A DNA stretch of 34,655 nt from Candidatus Merdisoma merdipullorum (GCA_018715645.1 DVLE01000043.1:1-34655), one strand, 5' to 3'. Shown: positions 24,316-32,906, counted from the first letter of the stretch. Notes: generated from the letters alone by a model not told the origin. Made by a program: numbers and translations.

Positions 24316-24397
24316 ATATTCACTCTTTCTATATTTCTCCCGTATTAGTTTATTTTATACCACCCTATTCTCAATTACAACCTTTTTCCGCACAAAG

Positions 24398-24427
24398 TGA
24401 AACAGACAGCTTACGCTGTCTGTTTCA
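24398..24427. other. Perfect 13-bp hairpin in the GH13 leader
   Basis: TGAAACAGACAGC-TTAC-GCTGTCTGTTTCA. On the minus strand it is followed by CTTTGTG, so it may be the ftsH terminator's second stem, a weak terminator, or a leader element of the GH13 gene. It is inside the GH13 transcript if the promoter at 24499 is used. Confidence 0.65.
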
Positions 24428-24498
24428 GGAGAAGGTATTTCTTTTACTTATGGGGTGTAGCAAAAACTATATAATGTATTGGGGGTTTTACGAGTATT

Positions 24499-24507
24499 AT
24501 TATAACA
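24499..24507 (-). promoter_or_regulatory. Extended -10 promoter of the GH13 gene
   Basis: TGTTATAAT (24507-24499) on the minus strand is a perfect extended -10. The -35 region (about 24522-24527) is poor. The leader would be about 175 bases. Confidence 0.5.
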
Positions 24508-24606
24508 TGGTTCACGAATAAGTGTGCATAAACTTCACAAAAATCGCAATTCATTTTTATGCATTTTTTACAATTCTCTTCCGGCATAATGACGAATTTA
24601 CGAAAC

Positions 24607-24668
24607 AAGAGCCCCGCGCAGGACTCCAAATTGGCAATCTTGTCAATTCATCCCTCTGCGGAGCTCTT
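24607..24668 (-). terminator. Probable terminator of ftsH
   Basis: AAGAGC...CGCAG (24668-24656) pairs with CTGCG...GCTCTT (24621-24607) in an interrupted stem just after the ftsH stop. Only a short TGTTTCG follows, so it is a weak candidate. The rest of 24316-24680 holds the GH13 promoter and hairpin and no gene I can support. Confidence 0.45.
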
Positions 24669-24680
24669 TTCCATCTGGAA

Positions 24681-26498
24681 TCAGACTGCTGTTTCCTCAA
24701 ACAAAGCCTCAAATTCTTCTCTCGAAATCTTTTCTTTTTCCAGAAGAAGCTTTGCCGCCGCATCCAGCACCTTCCTGTTTTCCAGGATAATCGCCTTCGC
24801 TTTCTCATAGCATTCGTCTACGATTCGTTTGATCTCAGCGTCGATCTTGCCCGCCACATCTTCGCCATAGCTCTTGGTATGGCCGAAATCCCGGCCGATA
24901 AAGACCTCCTCATCGGAATCATAGCTTACAAGTCCCAGTTCACTGGACATCCCGTATTTGGTTACCATGGCTCTGGCCACACGGGTAGCCTGCTTAATAT
25001 CCTGGGACGCTCCTGTAGTAATATCGTCAAAAACAAGCTCCTCCGCAATACGGCCGCCCAGAGACACCTCAATATCCTGAAGCATCTTCCCTCTCGTATT
25101 GAACATCTCGTCCTTTTCCGGCAGAGGCATCGTATATCCGGCCGCTCCGATCCCGGTAGGAATAATGGATACGCTGTAGACCGGTCCTACATCGGGAAGC
25201 ACATGGAACAGGATCGCATGGCCGGCCTCATGGTAAGCCGTGATCCTCTTTTCCTTCTCTGATACGATGCGGCTCTTTTTCTCGGCGCCGATTCCCACCT
25301 TCACAAAGGACTTCTTGATGTCCTCCTGAACAATATAGGGACGGTCCTCCTTCGCCGCGTAGATCGCAGCTTCGTTCAGAAGATTTTCCAGATCCGCACC
25401 CGTCATTCCGGCTGTTGTCTGAGCAATCTGCTTCAGATCCACATCCTCAGCCAGCGGCTTGTTCTTCGCATGAACCTGAAGGATCTCCTCTCTGCCGCGC
25501 ACATCGGGCCTGCCGACCATAATCTTGCGGTCAAAACGGCCGGGCCGCAGGATAGCCGGATCCAGAATGTCCACGCGGTTTGTAGCGGCCATAACGATAA
25601 TGCCCTCATTGACGCCGAAACCATCCATTTCCACCAGAAGCTGATTCAGCGTCTGCTCTCTTTCATCATGGCCTCCGCCCATTCCGCTTCCGCGGCGTCT
25701 CGCCACTGCGTCAATCTCGTCAATAAATACGATGCAGGGATGATTCCTTTTCGCATCCGCAAACAAATCGCGGACACGGGAAGCTCCCACGCCCACAAAC
25801 ATCTCTACGAAGTCCGAACCGGAAATACTGAAAAACGGCACTCCGGCCTCTCCGGCCACAGCCTTTGCCAGAAGGGTTTTACCCGTTCCCGGAGGTCCTT
25901 CCAGAAGCACTCCTTTGGGAATGCGCGCTCCCACCCGAACATATTTCTGAGGCAGCTTCAGGAAGTCCACGATCTCCCGCAAGTCTTCCTTCTCCTCCTG
26001 CAGTCCCGCCACATCCTTAAAAGTCGTATGGATCTGTTCCTGCGTCGTCATCCTCGCCCGGCTTCTGCCGAAATCCATCATTTTCCCGCCGCCGTTTCCA
26101 TTCTGACGGTTCAGAAACATCATCATCAAAAAAACAGTCGCCACGGCTACAAGAAGCGAGATTCCGATAGAGCTGAACAGTCCGCTTTCCCGGACCTCCT
26201 GGAAGGTCACGCTTGCTCCGTATTCACGCAGAAAATTCCCTGCCTCCACTGTATCCGGCACATTTACTTCGCGTTCTCCGCCATCTGTCAGCGTCAGATG
26301 GAGCGTACCCGTAGGCGCCGTCTCTGACTGCTCAACTACGGCGCTCACCACTTGACCGCCCTCTACGGCCGCTTCAAACTGCTCATAGGTATAGGTGTTT
26401 TCCATATCCATATTCGCAATCCATTGTACAAAGAACAGGATAACGATCATCAGGATCACCATGGAAAGCCCTGACACCCGAAATTGTCTGTTGTTCAA
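24681..26498 (-). CDS. ftsH: ATP-dependent zinc metalloprotease FtsH
   Basis: A 605-residue membrane AAA+ protease. Membrane helices are at about 11-28 and 109-128, flanking a small external domain. The AAA module has Walker A GPPGTGKT (201-208), Walker B VFIDEID (257-263) and the second-region-of-homology arginines RPGRFDR (318-324). The protease domain carries the zinc motif HEAGH (423-427). It degrades unassembled membrane proteins and regulators; in Bacillus it also affects sporulation entry. The start codon is TTG, supported by AGAGGAGG 7 bases upstream. It follows hpt, as in Bacillus, separated by a structured spacer. Confidence 0.97.
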   Translation of the reverse strand: MNNRQFRVSGLSMVILMIVILFFVQWIANMDMENTYTYEQFEAAVEGGQVVSAVVEQSETAPTGTLHLTLTDGGEREVNVPDTVEAGNFLREYGASVTFQEVRESGLFSSIGISLLVAVATVFLMMMFLNRQNGNGGGKMMDFGRSRARMTTQEQIHTTFKDVAGLQEEKEDLREIVDFLKLPQKYVRVGARIPKGVLLEGPPGTGKTLLAKAVAGEAGVPFFSISGSDFVEMFVGVGASRVRDLFADAKRNHPCIVFIDEIDAVARRRGSGMGGGHDEREQTLNQLLVEMDGFGVNEGIIVMAATNRVDILDPAILRPGRFDRKIMVGRPDVRGREEILQVHAKNKPLAEDVDLKQIAQTTAGMTGADLENLLNEAAIYAAKEDRPYIVQEDIKKSFVKVGIGAEKKSRIVSEKEKRITAYHEAGHAILFHVLPDVGPVYSVSIIPTGIGAAGYTMPLPEKDEMFNTRGKMLQDIEVSLGGRIAEELVFDDITTGASQDIKQATRVARAMVTKYGMSSELGLVSYDSDEEVFIGRDFGHTKSYGEDVAGKIDAEIKRIVDECYEKAKAIILENRKVLDAAAKLLLEKEKISREEFEALFEETAV

Positions 26499-26513
26499 AT
26501 CTTTTCCTCCTCT

Positions 26514-26567
26514 GAACCGCAGTCTCTGTTCTCTCCCTGCTCCAGGGAGCAGGGAGCGCTGCGGTTC
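26514..26567 (-). other. Strong two-tier hairpin between hpt and ftsH
   Basis: Outer stem GAACCGCAG/CTGCGGTTC (26514-26522 with 26559-26567) and an inner perfect 11-bp inverted repeat CTCCCTGCTCC/GGAGCAGGGAG (26533-26543 with 26546-26556). No U-run follows; the ftsH ribosome binding site comes directly after it. It may act as an RNA stability or processing element. Confidence 0.7.
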
Positions 26568-26573
26568 CCTTTG

Positions 26574-27101
26574 CTAGTCCACAAATTCTATCACTCCGAT
26601 ATAGGGAAGATTCCTGTATCTCTGATCGTAATCGAGACCATACCCCACCACAAACTCATCCGGAATCTGGAAGCCTGTGAACTCCACGTCCACATCCACG
26701 ACTCTCCGCGAGGGCTTATCCAGCAGCGTACAGATGGTCATGGTCTTGGGATTGCGCTGTCCAAGAAGCTTTACCAGATGATTCAGCGTTCTTCCGGAAT
26801 CGATAATATCCTCTACAATGATCACATTTTTTCCCTGAAGCGGCTCGTCCAGGTCTTTGCTCAGACGCACGATGCCGCTGGACTTGGTCTCGGCGCCATA
26901 GCTGGACACCTGCATAAAGTCTATGGTCACAGGCAGCGTAATTCTCTTTGCCAGCTCGCAGACAAAGAATACGCTTCCCTTTAAGATACAGATCAGATGA
27001 ACCTCCTCGCCGGCAAATTTTTCGCTGATCTTCTCTCCCAGCTCTCTGATCTTTGCGTCTACTTCCTCCTCCGAAATCATGACTCTGATTTTTTCAGCCA
27101 T
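26574..27101 (-). CDS. hpt: Hypoxanthine phosphoribosyltransferase
   Basis: About 175 residues, typical length. VMISEEEVDAKIRELGEKI begins the protein, LICILKGSVFFVCELAKRI gives the base/pyrophosphate loop, VIIVEDIIDSGRTL is the PRPP-binding motif with two acidic residues, and PDEFVVGYGLDYDQRYRNLPYIGV closes the fold. It salvages hypoxanthine and guanine to IMP and GMP. The ATG at 27101 overlaps the tilS stop by 8 bases (ATGGCTGA). The tilS-hpt-ftsH order is the same as in Bacillus and many Firmicutes. Confidence 0.96.
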   Translation of the reverse strand: MAEKIRVMISEEEVDAKIRELGEKISEKFAGEEVHLICILKGSVFFVCELAKRITLPVTIDFMQVSSYGAETKSSGIVRLSKDLDEPLQGKNVIIVEDIIDSGRTLNHLVKLLGQRNPKTMTICTLLDKPSRRVVDVDVEFTGFQIPDEFVVGYGLDYDQRYRNLPYIGVIEFVD

Positions 27102-28482
27102 TTCCCTCTCCTCCATCTATTTGTACTTTCAAGATCCTCTCCGTATCTGCCGTTACCTTATATCCTTCGCTGATACGATGTCCCGGCACCCACAGAATAT
27201 GGGAACCGTCCGCAAGCAGCCACAGCCGCTCCCGTTCTGATGCCGGTATCTTTTCATCTACCAGATAAGCTTTCAGTTTCTTCCTTCCATGCTCCCTGTT
27301 GATTTCCAGATAATCCCCAGGCGCCCGCCTGCGAATTGCCAGACATTGCTTTATTTTATCATAGTCAAACCATTTCGTATATGTTTTTTGGGGAATAATT
27401 TGATCTTTTTGCGCGGTTTCCAGCGAAAATGTCCAGATCTGACCGCAAAGCCGCAGGCTTCCGGGTATACGGGGATACACGGACCTTTCCTCATCCGAAC
27501 GCCTCCCGTCCGAAACCGTGCCAATATAAATCCCCTGGTAATCCTTCCGGGCGCTCCTGTCTCCCGGAAGATCCGCCCTGCTCCCGGTCTGCTTTTCCAT
27601 AAGCTCCGAAAGAATCCGAATATGGATACGCTCCACGTCCTTCAATCCTCCGCACAATTCCAAACAGCGGCGCAGCAGCCTTTCCCGGATCACCGGTTCC
27701 TGCCGTCGAAAGCCGGCTTCAAACAGAAAGCAGCCTTCTTCCTCCTCCCGGACGCACAGACGGAAAGCTTCCTCCGTCTTCTTTTCCAGATAACGCTCGA
27801 TTTCCAAAAGCTCCTCTGCGGCTTCCGCCACATGACGTACAGCCTGATCATTGATCTGCGCGGAGGCGTATGCAAGAAGCTCGCTGCGAATCCGGTTCCT
27901 CGCATAATCCATACATTCATTGCTGCTGTCCGTACGCCATTCTATACCTTCCGTCCTTAGCCAGTCCAGGATCTCCTCCCGGCGGATATGAAGCAGCGGA
28001 CGGATGATTCCGTCGTGAACCGGTCTCATGCCGCACAGTCCCTGAAGTCCGGTTCCCCGAAACAGCCGAAACAGCACAGTCTCCGCCTGATCGTCTGCAT
28101 GGTGGGCCACCGCAATCCGGGCCCCGCCCAGTCTTTTTGCTTCCTCCCGGAAGGCTTCATAGCGGCAGAGACGCCCCGCCTCCTCAAGAGACAGCTTCTC
28201 TCTCCTGCTCCGCTCTTTTACGTCGAAAAAAAAGACCCGGAGCAGAATCCCTTCCCGGCCGCACAGCTCCCGGACAAAAGCCTCGTCGCCGTCGGATTCC
28301 TCACCGCGCAGACCGTGATTGACATGAACCGCGTACAAGTCCGCATCCATTTCCCCGCAAAGCTTTTTCAGCAGAAAAAGCAGGCATACGGAGTCCGGGC
28401 CTCCCGATATGCCTGCCACTATCCTTCCGCCCGGTTCGATCATCTGATGTTCCCTTACATACGCCCGTATACGCTGCAGCAT
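27094..28482 (-). CDS. tilS: tRNA(Ile)-lysidine synthase
   Basis: A 462-residue N-type ATP pyrophosphatase. The P-loop is GISGGPDSVCLLFLL (SGGPDS at 26-31). The catalytic-domain segments VAHHADDQAETVLFRLFRGTGLQGLCGM, IIRPLLHIRREEILDWL and RNRIRSELL follow. Linker and C-terminal domains (ending with ADGSHILWVPGHRISEGYKV) match full-length TilS. It converts C34 of tRNA-Ile(CAU) to lysidine so that AUA is read as Ile; it is essential in most bacteria. AAAGGA lies 8 bases before the ATG. The gene follows the spoIIE homologue by about 90 bases, without an obvious promoter in between. Confidence 0.95.
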   Translation of the reverse strand: MLQRIRAYVREHQMIEPGGRIVAGISGGPDSVCLLFLLKKLCGEMDADLYAVHVNHGLRGEESDGDEAFVRELCGREGILLRVFFFDVKERSRREKLSLEEAGRLCRYEAFREEAKRLGGARIAVAHHADDQAETVLFRLFRGTGLQGLCGMRPVHDGIIRPLLHIRREEILDWLRTEGIEWRTDSSNECMDYARNRIRSELLAYASAQINDQAVRHVAEAAEELLEIERYLEKKTEEAFRLCVREEEEGCFLFEAGFRRQEPVIRERLLRRCLELCGGLKDVERIHIRILSELMEKQTGSRADLPGDRSARKDYQGIYIGTVSDGRRSDEERSVYPRIPGSLRLCGQIWTFSLETAQKDQIIPQKTYTKWFDYDKIKQCLAIRRRAPGDYLEINREHGRKKLKAYLVDEKIPASERERLWLLADGSHILWVPGHRISEGYKVTADTERILKVQIDGGEGNG

Positions 28483-28572
28483 AACACTGTCCTTTCTGCC
28501 TCCCGGCAGGACAGCTCTTGTCTCAGCGCCGGAAAGTCCTGCGTTTAGTATACAGGTATTCCCGGACCAAAG

Positions 28573-30003
28573 TCAATACTTTACAAGCCCCATCACCAGC
28601 ACCGTCATATCATCCGAAGGTTCCTTTTCCCGGTACTGACGCACCCGGCCAAGAATATAGGACGCAAGTTCCGAGGGGTTCCCCGTCTCATGCTCCATGA
28701 TAATGTCCTTCATCAGACTTTCCTGATGCGCCGCAGGCAAAGCATCCATAACGCCGTCCGTCACCATGATCACCATATCCCCATCATAAAGCTTCTTTCC
28801 CGTGCAGTCCGGATCAAGTTTATGGAACACACCGGCCGGAAGGCTTGTGGACGAAATGGTCTCCACCCAGTTTTCCCGGCGGATAAAGGTTGTGGAGGCT
28901 CCTACTTTCAGGAACTCGCACACGCCCGTATAGAGATCCAGGGACGCAATGTCGATAGTGGAAAACACCTGTGCGTCCGACCGCAGAATCAACGCGGAAT
29001 TGATCATGCGTACCGCCGTCTCTTTGGAAAATCCCGCCTCCAGAAACTGCTCCAGCAAATCGATGACCAGTTCGCTTTCCCGGTAAGCTGTGATTCCGGA
29101 ACCCATGCCGTCGGACAGGGCGCCGATAAACTGCCCTTCTCTGCAGTGGCGCAGCGAAAAATTATCCCCTGAGATCTTTTCTTTCCCTTTTACCGCTTTC
29201 TCCACTCCGTAGATCACCTGGAAATTCGTCCGTTCCACGAAAAGAACTGTCACTTTCTCGCCTCCGACAAAAGCACGGCTGTCTCTGGCCGGCATCATAG
29301 CCTTTTTCATAAGCTTCGTCAGGGCGGCCGATATATCCTTGACCGCCACGCATCTGCGCCTCCTTGTGCTCATCGTCAGGTACACCTCCTGACGCCTGTG
29401 TTCCTCACTGTAAACCAGCACAGAATAAACCGAAAGTCCCATGGCTTTCAGCTTTCTCCTCAGATGCTCCTCCAGATCCTCGTCATTTCTCGTATCCCAG
29501 GCATGCTCCACAGTGTCCGTCATAATCTGAGCCATCTCGGTAAGCTGCACAGCCATCGCTTCCCTGTTCTCCTCAAGCCTGGTATTCCAGAGAAGACTCA
29601 TTTTCGCCGTCCCATCCAGTACAGCGGCGCCATCCTCCGGCTTGACGTCCGCGCCCCTTTTTCCTTCGCCCTTCATCATCTTTTTCGCCGAAAGTCCCGA
29701 AAAGCTCTGTGCCAGACTGCGGAAGGCAGTCTCATATTCCCGCACTCTTGCGCGAACCGGGCTAAGCCCTTCCTCCTCCGCGGCGAGCGGCAGCGGCCTC
29801 AGCAGCCATTCCATAATACTCCCGCAGATGACCGTCAGCGAGCAGACCAAAAGTCCCTGGGCAAGCCCCAGAATCAGCGCATAGTCCCGCTCCATCTGAA
29901 GCATACCTACGCCAATCTGCATCGCCGCCACGCAGGCTCCCGCCGTGATGCCGTACAGCCAGCCGTAACGGCCGTTTCTTTGCTGTTCTTCTTCCCTTTT
30001 CAT
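28573..30003 (-). CDS. spoIIE: SpoIIE-family PP2C phosphatase with shortened membrane region
   Basis: About 476 residues. The N-terminus has only about two hydrophobic segments (roughly residues 15-62), where Bacillus SpoIIE has about ten. A linker of some 130 residues leads to a PP2C domain: VKGKEKISGDNFSL, GALSDGMGSG (metal Asp), VIMVTDGVMDALP and SDDMTVLVMG. In Bacillus, SpoIIE dephosphorylates SpoIIAA and so activates sigma-F in the forespore. The position next to tilS-hpt-ftsH and the promoter with 21-bp spacing support this being the true SpoIIE rather than a generic Rsb phosphatase. The ATG at 30003 has AGGAGGAG upstream; the reading continues open to 30114 only across the promoter. 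Confidence 0.82.
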   Translation of the reverse strand: MKREEEQQRNGRYGWLYGITAGACVAAMQIGVGMLQMERDYALILGLAQGLLVCSLTVICGSIMEWLLRPLPLAAEEEGLSPVRARVREYETAFRSLAQSFSGLSAKKMMKGEGKRGADVKPEDGAAVLDGTAKMSLLWNTRLEENREAMAVQLTEMAQIMTDTVEHAWDTRNDEDLEEHLRRKLKAMGLSVYSVLVYSEEHRRQEVYLTMSTRRRRCVAVKDISAALTKLMKKAMMPARDSRAFVGGEKVTVLFVERTNFQVIYGVEKAVKGKEKISGDNFSLRHCREGQFIGALSDGMGSGITAYRESELVIDLLEQFLEAGFSKETAVRMINSALILRSDAQVFSTIDIASLDLYTGVCEFLKVGASTTFIRRENWVETISSTSLPAGVFHKLDPDCTGKKLYDGDMVIMVTDGVMDALPAAHQESLMKDIIMEHETGNPSELASYILGRVRQYREKEPSDDMTVLVMGLVKY

Positions 30004-30048
30004 TATCCTGCTCCTCCTAATCTTCTGTGTGTGTCTGTGTGATTGGGT

Positions 30049-30081
30049 ATTATAGAGGACAGAAAATGAATAATTTGTCAA
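30049..30081 (-). promoter_or_regulatory. spoIIE promoter with 21-bp spacer and 0A-box-like sites
   Basis: TTGACA (30081-30076) and TATAAT (30054-30049) on the minus strand are both perfect, but 21 bp apart instead of 17. The -35 overlaps TTGTCAAA (30075-30082, plus strand), matching the Spo0A box TTGTCRAA; TTGTCTAA (30114-30107, minus strand) is a second near-match 32 bases upstream. In Bacillus, spoIIE and spoIIG have the same kind of stretched, Spo0A-activated sigma-A promoter. Confidence 0.75.
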
Positions 30082-30154
30082 ATCACAGAACTGAAAATTG
30101 GAAATTTTAGACAATTCAGGACATAGATTTCCTTTTCTGAAGAATCTCAGAACA

Positions 30155-30979
30155 TCATAAAAGCTTAGAAGCCGCCAAAAGCTCCTCTGCAGTCCGATTG
30201 TACACAGGATGCCGCACGTAAGGCGCGATCTGACAAAGGGGCTTCAGAACGAAGTCCCTCTTGTGCATCTCAAGATGAGGAATATGAAGCTCTTCCTCAT
30301 CCAGGATCAAATCATCATACAGCAAAATATCCAGGTCAAGAGTCCGCGGTCCCCAACGCACGAGCCGCTCCCGCTTTGCCTCGCGCTCAAGCTCATGAAG
30401 CCTCTCAAGAAGCTCATGAGGCGTAAGCAGCGTCCGAATCTTCATGGCTCCGTTCAGAAAATCATCCTGCTCTACGCCGCCGTAAGGCTCCGTAACCAGA
30501 AAATCTGAGACGTCAAGGACCTGGCATCCCCTTGTGGCCCGCAGTCCCTCCACGCCGAGACGCAGATTGGCCTCCTTATCTCCCAGATTGGAGCCCAGGG
30601 CGATATAGGCCGTATGCCAGCCCCGCTCAATCTCTACGGACACTGTCTTCAGCGGAAGTCCCACCGGAGCCCAGGGCTTCTTGATTTCAAGACACACCTT
30701 CTCCAATCCCTGCGTCTGAAGGAGCAGCTCCCAGGCCAGGCGTTCCGCCACCGTCTCCAGCAGCTTCCAGGTGTTCTTCTCCACAAAATCATGGATGAAC
30801 CGGCTGACCTCTCCATAATGGATGGACTTCGTCAGATCATCCGTCTTTCCTGCTTCCCGTGTGGAGGTATAGAGAACGGCTGAGATCACGAACTTCTGTC
30901 CCAGCACATTCTCCTCAGGAAACACTCCGTGTTTTGCAAATACTTCAAGATCCTTTATATATATTTTATCGTAATTCAT
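30155..30979 (-). CDS. folBK: Dihydroneopterin aldolase / HPPK bifunctional fusion
   Basis: About 274 residues in two parts. Residues 1-118 are dihydroneopterin aldolase (KIYIKDLEVFAKHGVFPEEN, ... KNTWKLLETVAERLA, ... LEIKKPWAPVGLPLKTVSVEIER). From about 122 on is 6-hydroxymethyl-dihydropterin pyrophosphokinase (AYIALGSNLGDKEANL, VTEPYGGVEQDDFLNGA, RWGPRTLDLDILLYDD). It converts dihydroneopterin to hydroxymethyl-dihydropterin and activates it for FolP. The ATG at 30979 overlaps the folP end by 14 bases, with AGGAGAGG upstream. Last gene of the folate operon. Confidence 0.94.
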   Translation of the reverse strand: MNYDKIYIKDLEVFAKHGVFPEENVLGQKFVISAVLYTSTREAGKTDDLTKSIHYGEVSRFIHDFVEKNTWKLLETVAERLAWELLLQTQGLEKVCLEIKKPWAPVGLPLKTVSVEIERGWHTAYIALGSNLGDKEANLRLGVEGLRATRGCQVLDVSDFLVTEPYGGVEQDDFLNGAMKIRTLLTPHELLERLHELEREAKRERLVRWGPRTLDLDILLYDDLILDEEELHIPHLEMHKRDFVLKPLCQIAPYVRHPVYNRTAEELLAASKLL

Positions 30980-31796
30980 ATACACCCTCTCCTGCCGCGA
31001 GTATAGCCTCCGCCATTCGGACTGCCCGAAGATTTTCCTTCACATCATGGACACGCACAAAGGCGTACTTTTTCAAAACCGCAAAGACCGTCGTCACCAG
31101 CGTCCCCTCAAGCCGCTCGTCAGCCGGGAGATCAAGAGTCAGGCCGATGACGGACTTCCGGGACGCGCCAAGAAGCATCGGATAGCCCAGCTCATGGAAG
31201 CGTTCCAGGTGACAGAGTGTTTCCAGGTTCATCTCCCTTGTCTTTCCAAAGCCGACGCCCGGATCGAGGATGATTTTATCGTCGGGAATCCCCGCCGCTT
31301 TCGCAAGCTCCACGCACTCCTGCATCTCTCTAAGCATATCCGGAAAGAAATCCTGATACTGCGCCCTTTCCTTATTGTGCATGAGACAGCAGGCCGCTCC
31401 TGACCGGGCGATCAGCTCCGCCATCCGCGAATCGTATTTCAGTCCCCAAATATCATTGACCAGGTCCGCGCCCGCATTCAGCGCCGCTTCCGCCACCTTC
31501 GCTTTGTAAGTATCTATGGAAACCGGAAGAGCAATCTCTCTTTTCACCGCCTCGATCACAGGAACGATGCGGGAGATTTCCTCCTCCTCCGTGATCTGCT
31601 GATGCCCCGGCCTTGTGGACTCGCCGCCAATATCGATAATGTCCGCCCCTTCTTCCGCCATTTCCCAGGCATGAGACAGGGCCGCCTCCCTCTGATTCCA
31701 CTTGCCTCCATCCGAGAAGGAATCCGGCGTGACATTCAGGATTCCCATGATATAAGTTTTGTTTTTTACGTCAAATTCTCTGTTGCCTATCTTCAT
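30966..31796 (-). CDS. folP: Dihydropteroate synthase
   Basis: About 276 residues, TIM barrel. Conserved pieces: YIMGILNVTPDSFSDGG, EEGADIIDIGGESTRPGH, PVSIDTYKAKVAEAALNAGADLVNDIWG, LMHNK, IILDPGVGFGKT, LLGASRKS and the C-terminal VRVHDV. It joins hydroxymethyl-dihydropterin pyrophosphate with p-aminobenzoate and is the sulfonamide target. The ATG at 31796 (GGAGA 7 bases upstream) overlaps the stop of the HD gene by 4 bases (ATGA); an open reading to 31865 lies inside that gene. Confidence 0.96.
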   Translation of the reverse strand: MKIGNREFDVKNKTYIMGILNVTPDSFSDGGKWNQREAALSHAWEMAEEGADIIDIGGESTRPGHQQITEEEEISRIVPVIEAVKREIALPVSIDTYKAKVAEAALNAGADLVNDIWGLKYDSRMAELIARSGAACCLMHNKERAQYQDFFPDMLREMQECVELAKAAGIPDDKIILDPGVGFGKTREMNLETLCHLERFHELGYPMLLGASRKSVIGLTLDLPADERLEGTLVTTVFAVLKKYAFVRVHDVKENLRAVRMAEAILAAGEGVYELR

Positions 31797-32305
31797 AATG
31801 TAATCTCCAAATTCTTTTTTGTCTCCGGCCAATCGCATATTTCCCGAACCGGACAGGCAAAACAATTCCGGGACAGCTTATCCGCCCGGTAAAAGATGCC
31901 CTCCAGCCCATTTTGTCCCTTCGTTCTGTGACTGCGTATGAGATGAAGAATCCGCTCTTTCTCGTCCTCTGAAAATCCACAGTCTCTCAAGATTCCTTCC
32001 GCAATCCCGGCGCTGGCCTCCTCGTGAGGGATGCCCTGCTCATACTGCAGATGACGGCCGATGTCATGTAGCAGCCCCGCCGCGTATAAAAGCTCCTTTA
32101 TCCGCTCTCTGTCCGCCTTTTTATCCGGCAGACTCCCCTCCTCCAGCGCCAGGATATAGGAAAGCCTCGCCACGTCCAGAAAGTGTTCCGGCGTATGACG
32201 GCAAAATTCTCTTGTCTTTTCCAGAGTCCTGATTTGCCGGAGGCAGTCCTGATATATCTTGTGACACCAGATACGGTTTATGCGCTCCATTTTCTTCTGT
32301 TCCAT
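31793..32305 (-). CDS. HD-domain phosphohydrolase within the folate operon
   Basis: A 170-residue HD-superfamily protein. Metal ligands are visible in order: His in HTPEHFLDVARLS, the HD pair in AAGLLHDIGRHL, His in QGIPHEEAS, His in LIRSHRT and Asp in YRADKLSR. A C-terminal cysteine pair follows (NCFACPVREICDW). The gene lies between folE and folP with a 4-base ATGA overlap to folP and 12 bases to folE, so it is firmly in the folate operon. No known function is certain. The pathway step between FolE and FolB, removal of phosphates from dihydroneopterin triphosphate, has no other candidate here. Alternative: a general nucleotidase such as YfbR/YqeK relatives. Confidence 0.75.
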   Translation of the reverse strand: MEQKKMERINRIWCHKIYQDCLRQIRTLEKTREFCRHTPEHFLDVARLSYILALEEGSLPDKKADRERIKELLYAAGLLHDIGRHLQYEQGIPHEEASAGIAEGILRDCGFSEDEKERILHLIRSHRTKGQNGLEGIFYRADKLSRNCFACPVREICDWPETKKNLEITL

Positions 32306-32317
32306 TATACCGCGCCC

Positions 32318-32878
32318 CTATCCCTGTTTCACCATAGACAGAAAACGGTTCTGAAGCTCATAATTGTCCTGGAACACACCCGTCGTCACCAGAGTCACAG
32401 TCTTGCTTCCCGGCTTTTTGATCCCGCGCATGGTCATGCAGGTATGCTCAGCCTCCAGCATCACGATCACACCCTGGGGATTCAAGTTCTCTTCCAGAGC
32501 CTCGGCAATCTGAGCCGTCATCTTTTCCTGGATCTGCGGTCTTCTGGCAAATACATCCACGGTCCGGGCCAGCTTGCTGAGGCCTACGACTTTTCCGTTC
32601 GGCAGATACCCGATATGCGCTTTTCCATAAAAGGGGAGTAAATGATGTTCACAGACAGAATAAAAGGTAATATCCTTTTCAATGACAATATCGTTTCGCT
32701 CCACAGAAAACTGCTTTTTCAGATGCACCGACGCATCCTCATAAAGCCCTCCGTAGATCTCGCTGCACATGCGGGCGATCCGGTCCGGTGTCTCCAGAAG
32801 TCCTTCCCGGCTTATATCCTCGCCTATGCCTTCCAGCATAAGCTCGACGCCCTTCTTAATCTTCTCATAATCCATCAT
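32318..32878 (-). CDS. folE: GTP cyclohydrolase I
   Basis: A 186-residue type I enzyme. The zinc site is [30 protein letters not shown], with the second Cys in [34 protein letters not shown] and [18 protein letters not shown] are also typical. It converts GTP to dihydroneopterin triphosphate, the first folate step. The ATG at 32878 is followed directly by a second ATG; AAGGAGG lies 11-12 bases before the first, in the loop of a small hairpin. First gene of the operon, under a THF riboswitch. Confidence 0.96.
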   Translation of the reverse strand: MMDYEKIKKGVELMLEGIGEDISREGLLETPDRIARMCSEIYGGLYEDASVHLKKQFSVERNDIVIEKDITFYSVCEHHLLPFYGKAHIGYLPNGKVVGLSKLARTVDVFARRPQIQEKMTAQIAEALEENLNPQGVIVMLEAEHTCMTMRGIKKPGSKTVTLVTTGVFQDNYELQNRFLSMVKQG

Positions 32879-32886
32879 AAAGAAAA

Positions 32887-32906
32887 CACACCTCCTTCAA
32901 TGTGTG
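32887..32906 (-). promoter_or_regulatory. Small hairpin presenting the folE ribosome binding site
   Basis: CACAC (32906-32902) pairs with GTGTG (32891-32887); AAGGAGG of folE is in the 10-base loop. A further possible stem, CAATAT/ATATTG (32964-32959 with 32940-32935), lies between it and the riboswitch. These may form the expression platform. Confidence 0.45.

Noticed and set aside
24398-24427. Catabolite-response (cre) site before the GH13 gene
   Set aside because: The palindrome does not match the TGWAANCGNTNWCA pattern.
24444-24629. 61-codon minus-strand frame between ftsH and the GH13 gene
   Set aside because: It spans the GH13 promoter and part of the ftsH terminator and has no ribosome binding site; cysteine content alone is not evidence.
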